From Hamiltosporidium tvaerminnensis (Eukaryota; Microsporidia; Dubosqiidae), in contig CM061252.1 of NCBI GenBank assembly GCA_022605425.2, positions 744,001-808,000 of the forward strand: a DNA stretch of 64,000 bases, read 5' to 3'. How positions within the stretch are numbered: position 1 is the stretch's first letter; the number at the start of each line of letters is the position of its first letter. Below the pieces are notes generated by a model. The model searched no databases and was not told the origin of the DNA. It worked only from the letters and a program-made list of their open reading frames with translations. Position numbers and translations under genes: made by a program. Below, piece after piece: positions 21,716 through 33,186 of this stretch.

Positions 21716-22952
21716 AATAAATGATTTTTATTGCTTATTATTTTTATAAATTTTAATATCTCTAATTTTAAATATTCACTTTTTTGATTTTTATTTGAGT
21801 GGGATTCAGTATAAAATCATTCAATAAAAGTTTTAAAGTTAATTTATGAACCAAAATTTAAAAATTTTTTTCGTTGATATATTTATATTTTTGGCAAAAT
21901 CTAATGATATATATCTAAAGCCTTTCAGTAATTCTAGTTTCTCTACTTTCTGAATATAATATTCAAAAATTTCACTTATTTTTTAATCTGGAATTGCCGT
22001 TAACATTTATTCACGAAAGTGGAATACTTTTTATGATTATTTGACTTAAAAACTCCTGGATTAAAGAATTTCTTGGTTTTTAATTGATTTGAAGCAATTA
22101 AATTTTTTAAATATTTTCTTTGTTTGTAATTTGGAATTCTTAAACTTATCACATAAATGTTTTAAAGAATCGACGAATATCAAAAATCCTTGGAAGAAAC
22201 TCACTTTTACTCTTATATATTATATATAATCAGATGGAACATAACATGGATATAAGAGTATATAGCCTATACATCTGGATTCTAGAAAATGTTATTTTTG
22301 TCACTAATTTTCCTTCTAAACCTTGGGCATAGAAAATCTATGAGTTTTCGAAGAAACAATATATTCACCAGACAAATAAAAAATAAAATTTCTTGGATCC
22401 AATAGAATACAATAATATTTTGATTGACAATTTATTTGTAAAAGAATTTTTACTAATTGAAAAGTAAAAATGAATCAAAATGAAAGGTTATTTTATTTAT
22501 GAGAATTCCTTAATTTTTAGAGCAGCAAAATTTATTGTATGAATAGATTTGAGTAGATTTTGACTAATTTGCCTCATAAACCTTCATGAAGAGTTTACAA
22601 CCTACAAAATGACATTACGGTAAAGTAAAAACACATGTCTAATTTACATCAATTTTATACTATTATGTCTCAGAAACTATATCGAAATTTATATCGAAGA
22701 AAATATAGAGGTTTCAAAGTGTTAAAATTGAAAAGAAATCTAGATATTATCATACACATGTATAGATGACGTTAAGTTATTGCCTTAGATCCAAATTCTT
22801 GTAACGCTAACCTAGAAAAATAGTAAAACAAAATTTTAATAACAATTAAAAACCAAAAAATATTTTGATGGACTTTTCACATAAGAAGTTTATCAGATAA
22901 TAAAACATTTTAAGGAAAAAATCAAAAATCAAGCTAGAACATCTTAAAAAAG
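21716..22952. other. 1.2-kb AT-rich gap
   Basis: No gene or repeat match seen between the long hypothetical gene and the pseudogene of the secreted family. Confidence 0.5.
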
Positions 22953-24875
22953 CCAATTGTCAAATTTAAAGTTCAAAAAAACAATTTTGCTTTAACATAT
23001 AGCCAATAACTTGTTGATATAGATTCTCGAATATGCTTGATTGTTTAATCCTATCTTAACATAATGATTAAACAGAACACAGAATGCTTCGTAAACATTC
23101 TCCAGATTTTGTAAAATATCACACTTAAATATAAGCTTTTACATGGCAAATTTCGTCAATTTCTTAATTTCAAAATCAAATCCTTCTAAAAGCGTATGAT
23201 TTTTGTTATATATAAATTCCAATTGCGAAGCTTCACACTTAAAAAAATCAATGTGTCCTAAAATAATTGCTTTAAAAAATATCTTGAAATCTCTAGTAAC
23301 ATTTTTATCATTTGTAAATGAAATTGAAAGAATAATTTTGGGAAACACTGAAATCGACGATAGAAAATTCTTTCCAATCCAATCGATAGACTTTTGTCCT
23401 CTTATTCTAGAAACAAATAATCTTATTATATCTGGATTCATCCTCAATATACAATCTGCTATGACCCTACTAAACCCGATATACTTATTAAGAGAAATAT
23501 GAATATCTTTATTTCAAAATCGAAGGATATTTTTCATATAATGAGGTATGAATATAGACTCAAAAAAAATTTTTGTTTAAAGAAATACATGCCTCGCTAT
23601 TGTATCAAATGATTCATATTGCTTGATTAAAAAATAAAAAAAATATTCATCTTTCAGTATGCATTTAAGTCTTTGTATTTTGGGCAAAAAATTTTTACAG
23701 ATGTATTACTGTGATTATTTTTTGTTACAATTATACTAAGAAACTGTACATATTTAAGTAGTAAAATCAATAAGAACGAGTTTTTCACCAAATTATATCA
23801 TAGGTAATTATATTTCGTATAAAGTATTTAAAATGTATTAGATTCGTGTAAAATGTAAAAATAGGTGAGTCATCATTGCAAAAATCAATATTTTTATGCA
23901 TTCTAACATATTTACACTTATAGAGCTTATCACGCTACTATTTTCGTGCTTATTCCAAAACTCTTCTTCTTTTTTGGCGATTGAATCTATTATCTCAAGA
24001 AATGGACTAAGATCCTCTTGTATATGATTTGCATCGATATAGAAATCATCCGATATAATGGTTTTTATGTCCAAAAATAATATATTTTACGATGATTCAT
24101 TAAGAATAGCATATGATTTTCCTTTTGTATTTATCATATTCTTTGAATATCCTTTTGGTTGTAAACAAAATCTAGGTTCCAGGCTTTCATTTGTCGATTC
24201 AAGCTGTGATTTAGACTTTTGATTTGTTTTTTTTGCAAGAAGATGATTCCATATATTCCATAGGATCATACCATGAGTAATTGGAATGAATAAACTGATC
24301 ATTGACCGATGTTTCCAAGAAATGCGTAGAGGCCCTTTTATTTATAAAAATATCATCTTTTTTATCAGAAAAACGATTCCAATAATTGGTTTCATATAAA
24401 TTCATTCTTAAATCAGGTTGGCTTTCGAAATAATAGTTATCAGAATGTGTTAAAGAAACAGATGAACGACTTATAGCACGATGCTTCGAACAACTTCTCT
24501 GCGAATAATGCCTTTCATAAGGAACGATAGCTATATTTTTTTCAAAACGCTTTATTGATTTCTCTTCCAATTTTATGAAATTATCTGCATTTTCAGCGAT
24601 GTGTTCATTACAGGAAGAGAACACTAGTATTGTTTCCTATTTTATATCACAAACATATCATAATCATTATAAGATGCGCCTTTCTAACATTCCTTAATTG
24701 GTTCATCTTTAACAAATTCATTATTGGAGTATCTTTGGTCATGCCCACTTGTTTCTAGCTTAAAGCGCTACTTCGTTACATTGTCTTCAATTTTTTTGGG
24801 AAACTCATTATACTGGCGTACAGAACCCGAGAAATAAATCGTATTAAAAATGCAAAATAAACAAAATTTTAGCAT
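22953..24875 (-). pseudogene. Pseudogene of the ~650-residue secreted-protein family
   Basis: A full-length but dead relative of the genes at 29365-31314 and 41573-43531. The ATG at 24873-24875 still opens a hydrophobic signal-like start (MLKFCLFCIFNTI) but the frame meets a TAG after about 37 codons. Surviving open pieces are 24211-24624 (DNYYFESQPDL, NYWNRFSDKKDD, SSCKK), 24087-24302, 23838-24074 (SDDFYIDANHIQEDLSPFLEIIDS) and 23139-23447 (FEIKKLTKF). Each aligns in order with the intact relatives. The C-terminal codons near 22953 have lost the stop codon. The block between about 23450 and 23830 is the most damaged. Multiple frameshifts and stops mean it cannot give a full protein. Confidence 0.88.
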
Positions 24876-25375
24876 ATATAGAATAATTCCAACTTTTTTT
24901 ATTTATGTTTAACTATTTAATTTAAATTTTAATTCAATAACTAGATAAAATATAATAATTTCTAAAATATGGTTTTTAATCAAACAAAAACATCAAATAA
25001 ATAATTTTATCTCAAATGCCCAAATCTTATTGGAAATAAAAAATTCTATATAATTATTTAGATCATAATAACTATAAATTAATTTCGTTTTTTATCAAGT
25101 AAAGATTTTATTTTTTTTGTATGCAATTATATATCTAATAGTAAGGAATATATTCTAAATAATATAAAAAAATAACTGCAGCTTGTGAAAACGAACTCAA
25201 TTTTAGAATAAACAAAAAAACTAATATGTAGATTTATCTTCTTTAAACTTATTAGTTCAGCTATAAATGGATTATTTACATTTTTAGACCTTTAATACCT
25301 CTTATAATATGTTATTCACATGTTCTTGTTTGTCTTTTACATATGCATTATAATCACCAAATTGGGAGAGAATAA

Positions 25376-25455
25376 TAAAATTAAAAACTATCTGCTCGGC
25401 AATGCGTGTGTGAAAATCGTTGCCGACATCTTGGTGGGATACAAACCACCCTGAA
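25376..25455 (+). mobile_element. Fragment of the R1 5' end
   Basis: AAAAAC.ATCTGCT.GGCAATG.GTGTGTGAAA followed by CTTGGTGGGATACAAACCAC matches the first ~100 bases of R1 with a short internal deletion. No further R1 sequence follows. Confidence 0.6.
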
Positions 25456-27089
25456 TCAATAAACAAATCACCCGCAATACCGAGTTATAACATATTAAAA
25501 AAAGCAAATAAATACTTCCATTTTTTCATCTTCTACACCGCGTGGTAAATGAGGAATGAAATAAGTAGGCAGGTAAGATTTACATGTTAATTATTGAAAC
25601 CTCTAAATATAATGCTTAGAATAGACATTGATTCTAATTTTCCATTAAACTTGCTCCGACGGCAGAAACTCGATAAATAATATTTTTTAAATTTTGGCCG
25701 CCAACATACGGAATTTTTCCTCCGTTGATTTTAACATTTTGAAAATAAGTAGCCGCAAATATTTATTAGAATTCTATAAATAACACAGTATGAACATATA
25801 AAAAGCCGAATTCGCAATTATGGCTTGATTAATTCTTAGTTTATAAGCCAGAAAGAACTACTGCTCATTTTTTTGTTGAAATTATTTAAATTCAAACAAA
25901 AAAATTAAAAATGATTAAAAAATCGTTAAATGGTGATTATAGATTAAATACATCGATCTGGGTTAAAAATATGCTACAATCTGTATCAAACTAGTAGCAG
26001 TTAGAATCGGAAATTCAGATTGGAACTAATACAGAATTCACATACTTTAAAAAGGCATGTCTAACTGATTTTTATCGTAATTTTCATACGAAGAGGTTTA
26101 GAAAGACCTATTCTCACTATATTTTTTCAAAATTACCATAAAGATAAATAATGCGCAAGCAAACGAATCTATTTCGTACATAGACAAAAATATAAACAAA
26201 TTTAAAAGCAAAAAATTACTTCATTCCGAAACAAACCAACTCATAGATCTGAAATTGGCAAATATAGGCGTTTTTTTTGCCAAATGTAATTTTTAGACTG
26301 ACTGCATGTAATCTGACTTTTAAATATAAATGTTATTTCATTGAATCGAAAGAATGAAAATTGAAATACTATGCACAAAGAATATGAAACGCATTCGCGC
26401 TTTTTTATCATTTTTTCCCAGCATTTATAAAATTATATTTTCATACAGATTTATACCATCATGTTTACTGTTTTACAATAGTATGATATAAACAGCTTTT
26501 ATTTCAATTGAGTAAATTATATCTCAAAATAATTTTGTATGTGAAGTCCATTTATCAAATCGGAGCTTTAATCTTAACTTGTCTGTCAAATCTCTTTTCA
26601 AGGAATTCATGTTTTTCAAGAAAAAATATTTTATCAAAACAATGTACAATATATTAACAATGAGAAAACAATTATGTACGAGTGTGTATTTCTTTAACCA
26701 GAAGTTGGTTTCTTTATAAGAAGTTTATGTTATTGTTTTCTGTATATATTTTTTTTTAACGATTCTAGTAGGCTTGAAGTAAACATATATGTTGCCTGGC
26801 ATTTAATAACCAAAAAATCGATATTAGTCAACTAATTGAGACAATATAAATTTACATAGCATTAAATATTATACATCAAAGCAGCAAAGAACTGAATGAA
26901 TACTCAAAATTTTTGTACAATGAAAATAGAATGCCTAGATCATTCACATAGAGGGTATATGGTGCTACTAGAACTGAAACATTTTTATAACTTAGAAATG
27001 GTAAATATTCAAAAAGAGTTGATTATCGAAGCAGGCAAAAATTAAACAATCCTATAGTTTAAAAATTTGTTGGTTAAGAAAGATTCTCA

Positions 27090-27400
27090 TAAAAATACAA
27101 GAAGTACCCGAAGTATATTTGTTAATGCCCGCTTAAAAAATCCGTTATCGTATTCTTGTTCAAATATCATACTTGATTCGTGAGTCTGCTCAACCAATAG
27201 AAACTGGACCAAAGTCGATATTATATTAAAATGACATTTCATCGTTGAAAATCATCGGAAATGTACATATCCCACTCTTCCGTCAGCACAAAGGCTTCGC
27301 TTTATCACAGCCCAAGCAGTACCACTGGATTTCGTTTATAACAAAAAAACATGGTTGATGACATCTTGGCCGTTCTTAGTAAAATTCTCTTTTTTTAAAG
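27090..27400 (-). pseudogene. Decayed coding stretch, perhaps a transposase relic
   Basis: Minus-strand translation gives a cysteine pattern around W-Y-C-x-x-C (CHQPCFFVINEIQWYCLGC), then after one stop an R-K-S-G-like continuation. In another frame there is an open run of about 40 codons (QFLLVEQTHESSMIFEQEYD). The C...WxCxxC...R layout recalls the N-terminal zinc ribbon of ISXO2/MULE-like DDE transposases, which are frequent in microsporidia. The stretch is broken by stops and frameshifts, and the assignment is weak. Confidence 0.3.
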
Positions 27401-29364
27401 ACAAAAGTCGCCAGTTTGTGGTGGTCTTTGTACCAAAATCTCTATACAAATAATTTAAATCTATTTGCACAGCTTTTAAGATTTATGTATAACGGAAGAT
27501 AGTGTGATTAATTTTTTATTTGAGCTTTGAAGATTATATTTGGGCATTTTTCTCTATTATTCTATGAAATTAAGTTCCAGGTATCTGCAGATATAAAGTG
27601 TTTCTGTAATAGCAGTTCCGTGTGAATTTGATTCGATGAGAAAGCTAAATATATATGTGTCATCTAGTTTGAATAAAATATTATTTGAGAATCTAACTGA
27701 ATATGCAGGTAGTTTTAGTTTTTTTTCAAAATTGCACATGGTCTTAAGCAATATATAACATAAACCGTATATAAAGGTACAAAATTCAAAAGATATCTAT
27801 CTTATATCTAGCCTGACCATGTCATCTTCAGATTAAAAACTCATCCTTCTCATTCTACATGAATTCTACTTTTTATCAATCATGAGATTTATACCGCAAA
27901 ATCGTTTTTGAATTTTAATTTATTTGCGACTTGCTTTATTTCTATTTCTTGATTTGATACATTTTCTGTTTAAAGCTCATCAAGGTAACCGCATTTAATA
28001 AAATAAAATCAGAAAATTTTTTGCACTTCGACCGCAGTTTTATCTTTTGAAGTCATGACATCAAAAACTCTATAAATTTCATAACGTTTTAGTTTCAAGC
28101 CTATAATTTTTCAAAACTTTAAAGTATTTTATATACATCTAACGCAAGACTAAATAATGCCTTGTTTACTTAGTATAGATTATATACTTGAATACGTATG
28201 GTTTTTATAAAAAAAACCATCTATAGTTTCAGATATACACTTCGCATCTAAAGACTCTTGTATTTTGCCTTTTTTATGAGTAGCAGTATATTTTGCATCA
28301 AAAATATTCGGATTATTATGCAGCAAAAATTTTCGCTGGATTTACATCCTTGAAGTTCAAAACACATTCTAATGGAATAAAAGCAGTTTTCGAAAAGCCT
28401 CAAGCGGACTTAAATTTCAGATTTACGATATATTGATTTGCGATTATTCAGTTCAGGTTTTCTTTGAAATTTATAACTTAACCGCAAGTCACTTGTGTAT
28501 AGATGCTGCCTTTCTTAATATATGCCTTTATATATGTCCAAATTTCTTTAGAATACCCATAAAACTAATTTTGCGTTAAAATACACAATGGTTTAAAAGC
28601 ACAACAATATTTTTCTGTGTTATAGTATTATACTTTGCCTAATTCTTGTAGTCTATTGTGTGGCCCAACCTTACAATGAAATATACGTTTTACAATAATA
28701 CTAAACGCACAGAATCAGAAGATATGAAAAATAAAAATATAAGAACTTGAAAAGAGTTGAAAGACGAAAAAAGAAAAACAAATTTAAAGTACCTATTTTT
28801 TTAGGCTTCAAGAGATAAATATCTCATATTAGACAAACCAACCCATACCTTTTGTCATTTTCGTTACCTACAAAATCGGATAATATAACCGCCGGCAAAA
28901 TCAATACAATATAACTTCTATGGTACTCAAAGCTGAAATGAGTTCAAGAATCAAATGTACAATGTCACAAAAAACAGAGATGAAAAACCTTTACCATAGA
29001 TGATGCCTTTAGAAGGTATTTTAACAATTGAACACCAAATATATAATAATCGCAAAAATGATTCTAGACTCAATATCCGGTATATATATGCAGATAGAGG
29101 GAAAGATTTACACAATTAGATAATAATGAAAGCTGATTATATCATATACACATATAAATTAAGTTCTGTTATTTTTCTGATTCGAAACATAGTTAACTAG
29201 GTAAACAAATAAAAGGCTAAAATTAAAGTTCTAATACCGAACAAATCAAAGGTAAAAAATATTATAATCGAATCTAAAGGACTAATAATTTACCAAAGCA
29301 GAAACTTATAAAATTTAAAAATCGAAACTTAAAAACAGTACATTAAGCTTATATATCGAAAACG

Positions 29365-31314
29365 CTAACTGTCGAGTTTAATGTTCAAGAAAATAATCTT
29401 TTTTTCACAGATGACTAGAGACCGTTTCATATACCTTTCGGAATATGCTTGATTATTTAATCCAATTTTTATATAATAATTGAATAGAACACAGAGGGCT
29501 TCGCAGATATTTTCCAGATGTTTTACAGCAGTAAAATCAAATAGAAGCATTTTAATTTCTAACTTCTTTAAAAATTTTCTAATTTCAAAATCCAATATTT
29601 TTAAAAAACTAGCATTTTTACTTGATTGAAATTCTTGTTGTAAAGCTTCCTGTCTAAAAAAATCAACGTAACCCAAAATAAGGGCTTTATAAATTATCTT
29701 GAAATCCCGAATAGGATTGTTGTCGCCATTATTAATTGATCCCGAAAAAAGATTTATTAAAAAAGCTGAAATTGATGGGCGAAAGTTTATACTATTCCAA
29801 TCAATAGATTTTTGTTCGCTTATCCTTAATATGTACATACATATTACCCGTGGATCGAGTCTAAGTATACAATCCGTTATGACTCTACAAAGCCCAATAT
29901 ATTTACCGAGAGCGACATGAATATCCTTATTGCAAAACCAAAGGCTATTTTTGATATAATCAAGCATAAATATAGATTCAGGAAAAATTTTAGTTTTGAG
30001 GAAAACGTGCCTCGCTATCGCATCAAATATTTCATATTGTTTTTTTATCAAATAGTTAACATGTGTATTTCCATCGTATGCCTCAAAATCTATGTATTTT
30101 AAGTAACTGGTTCCTACGTATGATCTACTATTCATATATATATTTTTTATTGGAATGATACTAAGTGAATGAACGAATTTAAGCAGTAGAATCCATAAAC
30201 ACGAATTTTTTACCAAATTTATATCGTGACAAATTAAATTTCTAATAAAGTGTTTTATATGTATTAAACCGGTGTAAAATGTCAATATGGGAGAATCATC
30301 ATTACAAAAATTTATTTTCGAAATACAAGCCAGCATTTTTTCTTTTAAGTTATTCATCATTCTTGTATTTTCAGGTCTATTCCAGAACCTTTCTTCCTTT
30401 TCCGCAACGAAATCTAATATTTCGAGAAATGGCCTAAGATCGTTTAGAGAAGCCCTCGGGTCAATATAAAAATCTCCTGATATAAAAGCTTGTATATCCG
30501 CAAAACATATATCTTCGTTTGTGTCCATAAACACGGCATATGATTCTCCCTTTGTGTTTATATTTCTTTGTAAATATTCTCTTTTTTTTAATATTAATTT
30601 AAATTCAAAGCTTTCATTTGTCGTTTCTACCTGTAATTCAGACAGTCGAGGTATTTTTTTGCAAGAAGACTCTTTTGGATTTTCTATATAATCCGAATAA
30701 GAGTGAATAGGAATCGACCGGTCGTCGACTTCTGTTTTTATCGATGTTTCAGAAGTCGTTTCATTGTCGGAAATAACACCATGTTTATTAGGAGAACGAT
30801 TCCAACAACCAGATTCATATGTATTGATTCCTAAATCAGTTTGTTTTTCAATATAATTGCTGCCAGAAGGTGTTAAAAAAACAGACGAACGCTCTGTATC
30901 ACGCTTCTCTGAAAAGGTTCTTTGTGAATCATGTTGTCGCCCATGAGTAGCATAAGGACGATAGCGATTTTTTCTTAGAAACCCATTATTATTTTCTCTT
31001 CCACTTTTATGTAGATTATCTGCGCTTTCAGTAAAATGTTCATTGTCTGATGAGGAAACTGATATGATTTCATGTTCCATATCCCGAGCAGCATCATAGT
31101 AACCAGCGGAAGTCGCTTCATTCTTAAATTCCGTAAATTTTGAATCATCACCAAATATATTATTAGAATAACTTTGGTTTTGCACACTGGTTTCTTGATT
31201 TAAACAGTGATTTGTAACATTATTTTCGAGTGTTAAAGGAAGACTACTATAGCGGCTTGTTAGATTCGAAGAAAAAACTGTGTCAAAAATGTAAAATAAG
31301 CAGGAAGCTATCAT
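29365..31314 (-). CDS. Secreted-family hypothetical protein (member A, 649 aa)
   Basis: 649 residues. The N-terminus MIASCLFYIFDTVFSSN is a short hydrophobic stretch consistent with a signal peptide. Residues ~25-270 are polar, Ser/Asn/Arg-rich and probably disordered. From about 270 the sequence is compact and strongly shared with the member at 41573-43531: DIQAFISGDFYID, FWNRPENTR, DDSPILTFYTGLIHIKHFIRN, NSCLWILLLKFVHSLSIIPIKN, SIFMLDYIKNSLWFCNKD, ALCVLFNYYIKIGLNNQAYS. No known domain is recognised. Its helical, evenly charged C-terminal two-thirds is likely the folded, functional part. A CCCC lies at -12 to -9 before the ATG. It is one of three copies on the same strand spread over 20 kb, so the family is expanding and decaying here. 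A role at the host interface is a guess from the signal peptide and the expansion. Confidence 0.85.
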   Translation of the reverse strand: MIASCLFYIFDTVFSSNLTSRYSSLPLTLENNVTNHCLNQETSVQNQSYSNNIFGDDSKFTEFKNEATSAGYYDAARDMEHEIISVSSSDNEHFTESADNLHKSGRENNNGFLRKNRYRPYATHGRQHDSQRTFSEKRDTERSSVFLTPSGSNYIEKQTDLGINTYESGCWNRSPNKHGVISDNETTSETSIKTEVDDRSIPIHSYSDYIENPKESSCKKIPRLSELQVETTNESFEFKLILKKREYLQRNINTKGESYAVFMDTNEDICFADIQAFISGDFYIDPRASLNDLRPFLEILDFVAEKEERFWNRPENTRMMNNLKEKMLACISKINFCNDDSPILTFYTGLIHIKHFIRNLICHDINLVKNSCLWILLLKFVHSLSIIPIKNIYMNSRSYVGTSYLKYIDFEAYDGNTHVNYLIKKQYEIFDAIARHVFLKTKIFPESIFMLDYIKNSLWFCNKDIHVALGKYIGLCRVITDCILRLDPRVICMYILRISEQKSIDWNSINFRPSISAFLINLFSGSINNGDNNPIRDFKIIYKALILGYVDFFRQEALQQEFQSSKNASFLKILDFEIRKFLKKLEIKMLLFDFTAVKHLENICEALCVLFNYYIKIGLNNQAYSERYMKRSLVICEKKIIFLNIKLDS

Positions 31315-31322
31315 GTTTAGTT

Positions 31323-31326
31323 GGGG
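31323..31326 (-). promoter_or_regulatory. CCCC start-proximal signal
   Basis: CCCC at -12 to -9 before the ATG of the secreted-family member at 29365-31314 (GATCCCCAACTAAAC-ATG on the coding strand). Confidence 0.4.
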
Positions 31327-31543
31327 ATCAAAACATTCCTAAATATATAGAATATATCGATTTAATTTAATTTTTAATTTAAAAATATCGATAAAATGCA
31401 TTAAATTATAATTTTATCTACAATAGCATATCGAAATAAGGTTGGACTACTTTCCATGAAGACCAGAGGGAAATTGCAAATTTTTTAGGGGTCAAAATTT
31501 TTTATTTTTACCCCTTTTTTGTCAATTTAATTTTTATTTAATA

Positions 31544-31558
31544 AAATCATGTAAAATA
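31544..31558. repeat. Target-site duplication of R1 copy 2, left
   Basis: AAATCATGTAAAATA, repeated exactly at 32284-32298 on the other side of the R1 copy. Confidence 0.85.
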
Positions 31559-32283
31559 TATTTACAACTTTATTTAAAGTATCACATCTTTTTAAAACAG
31601 TGGCAAGTATTATATTTGTTTTCATCACATTAACGCAGTTCTAGGTTTAACATAAATGACTGCTACCCCAACACTCCATCAGTAACCCCTGCGATACCTA
31701 CGTCAAAGCTTTTCATCTACAAGGTGTGTAAAACCTAATTACTAGGCGAGGCAGTTGCCCGGAGTTCGTTTATGTCCGTTGCATGGAGTGTGATCGAAGG
31801 CCGAAGCTCCCCCAAGACTATGCAGCATTCCCACTTACTCTACACTTTCGGAACCCAATAAACTTCTAGCTAAGATATATTTCAGAGACTTACATGGGGT
31901 CCACCTAGACAGTGCAATGTCATACCAACAGGTATAACCTGCTACTTAGCTCTCCCGGCTTTTAATGGGTTTTATTTTTATATCTCCCAGGCGCAAAGTC
32001 TTCTAACCCGAGTGAGCAAGGCTAGGTTTCCATGCTTATACATGGCAATTACCCACAAGTTCAGCTGCGGTCTGCAATCTGGTTACATAAAAAACTACAA
32101 ATAAATTTGTAGAAAAATTTTCTCTATTTCTTAGACCTCTCCTCCTCATAACAACTCCCATGGAACAACCGAAGATATAGTGTGGTTGTATTTCCACCAA
32201 AAATCCAAACAATGATCTCACAAAAGTTTCACACACTCATTGCCAAGCAGAAAGTTTTTTATGTGGTTATCCTCCCTACACTT
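31559..32283 (-). mobile_element. R1 retroposon copy 2, nested in the TIR element
   Basis: A well-preserved copy of about 725 bases in reverse orientation, flanked by an exact 15-base direct repeat. That gives its precise ends and shows insertion into an already present TIR element. It lacks the short GGGCTCC/G-run segment found in the other young copies next to the GGCCGAAG motif. It contains a 66-codon ORF (32036-32236) also seen in copy 6, which is not believed to be a gene. Confidence 0.92.
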
Positions 32284-32298
32284 AAATCATGTAAAATA
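32284..32298. repeat. Target-site duplication of R1 copy 2, right
   Basis: AAATCATGTAAAATA, identical to 31544-31558. Confidence 0.85.
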
Positions 32299-32641
32299 AT
32301 ATCCACTTTAATTAAAAAAAAGTTCCAATAATTTTAAAAACAGTTTGCTTTGTGTCTTAAATTGATGATTCTTTCTAAATATATATTCTTAAATGTAATC
32401 ATTCAACTTAAGTCTTTTGCTAAAATTATGTTTTCTTTAAATCCTTTTGGATCTTGACACTAAATCTTCAATTGTGTTTGTATAAATACTTAATTATGAT
32501 ACAAAATTTGTTGAATGGTTCGCACAATTATATAAAAAATCTTGATTCTTTCTAAATATTTATACGTAGAACTGTGTGTATTTGACTATATTGTACTTCT
32601 TTAAGAAATAGAATCATTACAGCATTTTTAAACACTTAACA

Positions 32642-33186
32642 TTATATTTGAAACAATTTGCATATAGAACTTCTTTGTTGTTCTCGAAATAGCTCCAAAC
32701 ACCCATTGATAAACAGTAATACGACCTTTGTTACGCTTTCTTCTGTCCTATTTCTGTTTCGTACATTTGAGCTATTTCTCAGGTCCGACAATTTTTTAAA
32801 GGAATTGAAGCAATTATTTTGGATTAGTAATCTCGGGAATTGCATAGCGTCTGTTAAAATTGCTTCTGAAAAATCATGCGTTTCTTTTATGGCATCTATT
32901 GGCAGTTCAAATGTAAATCCCAAGATGTTATAAATGACACCATGAATTTCAATTCTGAAATTTTCAATCGCACTGAAGCAATATTTGGTATATTTCTTAT
33001 CACAAAACGTACAGCGGAAACGAATCCTTCCGAAAAAACTAAGCCGTTTAGAGTTCTATTACAAACAAAACATGATTTAACTAAATCGTGTTGTTCTAAT
33101 AAAAAATGCTCCTCTAAGTCACTGTCGTTGTTTAATTGCATTTTGGAGATTTTGATAAATAGTTCTCCACTTTTAACAAATATCAT
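32642..33186 (-). pseudogene. Frameshifted ORF of the TIR element, unknown family
   Basis: Two minus-strand open pieces overlap by 28 bases: 32896-33186 (MIFVKSGELFIKISKMQ ... ITSWDLHLNCQ) and 32642-32923 (MGFTFELPIDA ... SICKLFQI). They join across a single frameshift near 32900-32920, where the same bases read SWDLHLNC in one frame and LGFTFELP in the other. Together they describe an ancestral protein of about 185 residues. A relative, more decayed, is at 5602-6148. It has a CFVCNRT motif, a central hydrophobic helix-like section and a charged end (FREQQRSS). There is no DDE-transposase signature I can recognise, so it could be a cargo gene, a truncated transposase or an unknown mobility protein. 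Confidence 0.65.

Larger units (their letters stand above)
24876..29364. other. 4.5-kb gene-poor region
   Basis: Mostly featureless AT-rich sequence. It holds a short R1 5' fragment (25376-25455) and a decayed coding stretch on the minus strand at 27090-27400. A 64-codon minus ORF at 27557-27751 has nothing to recommend it. Confidence 0.5.
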
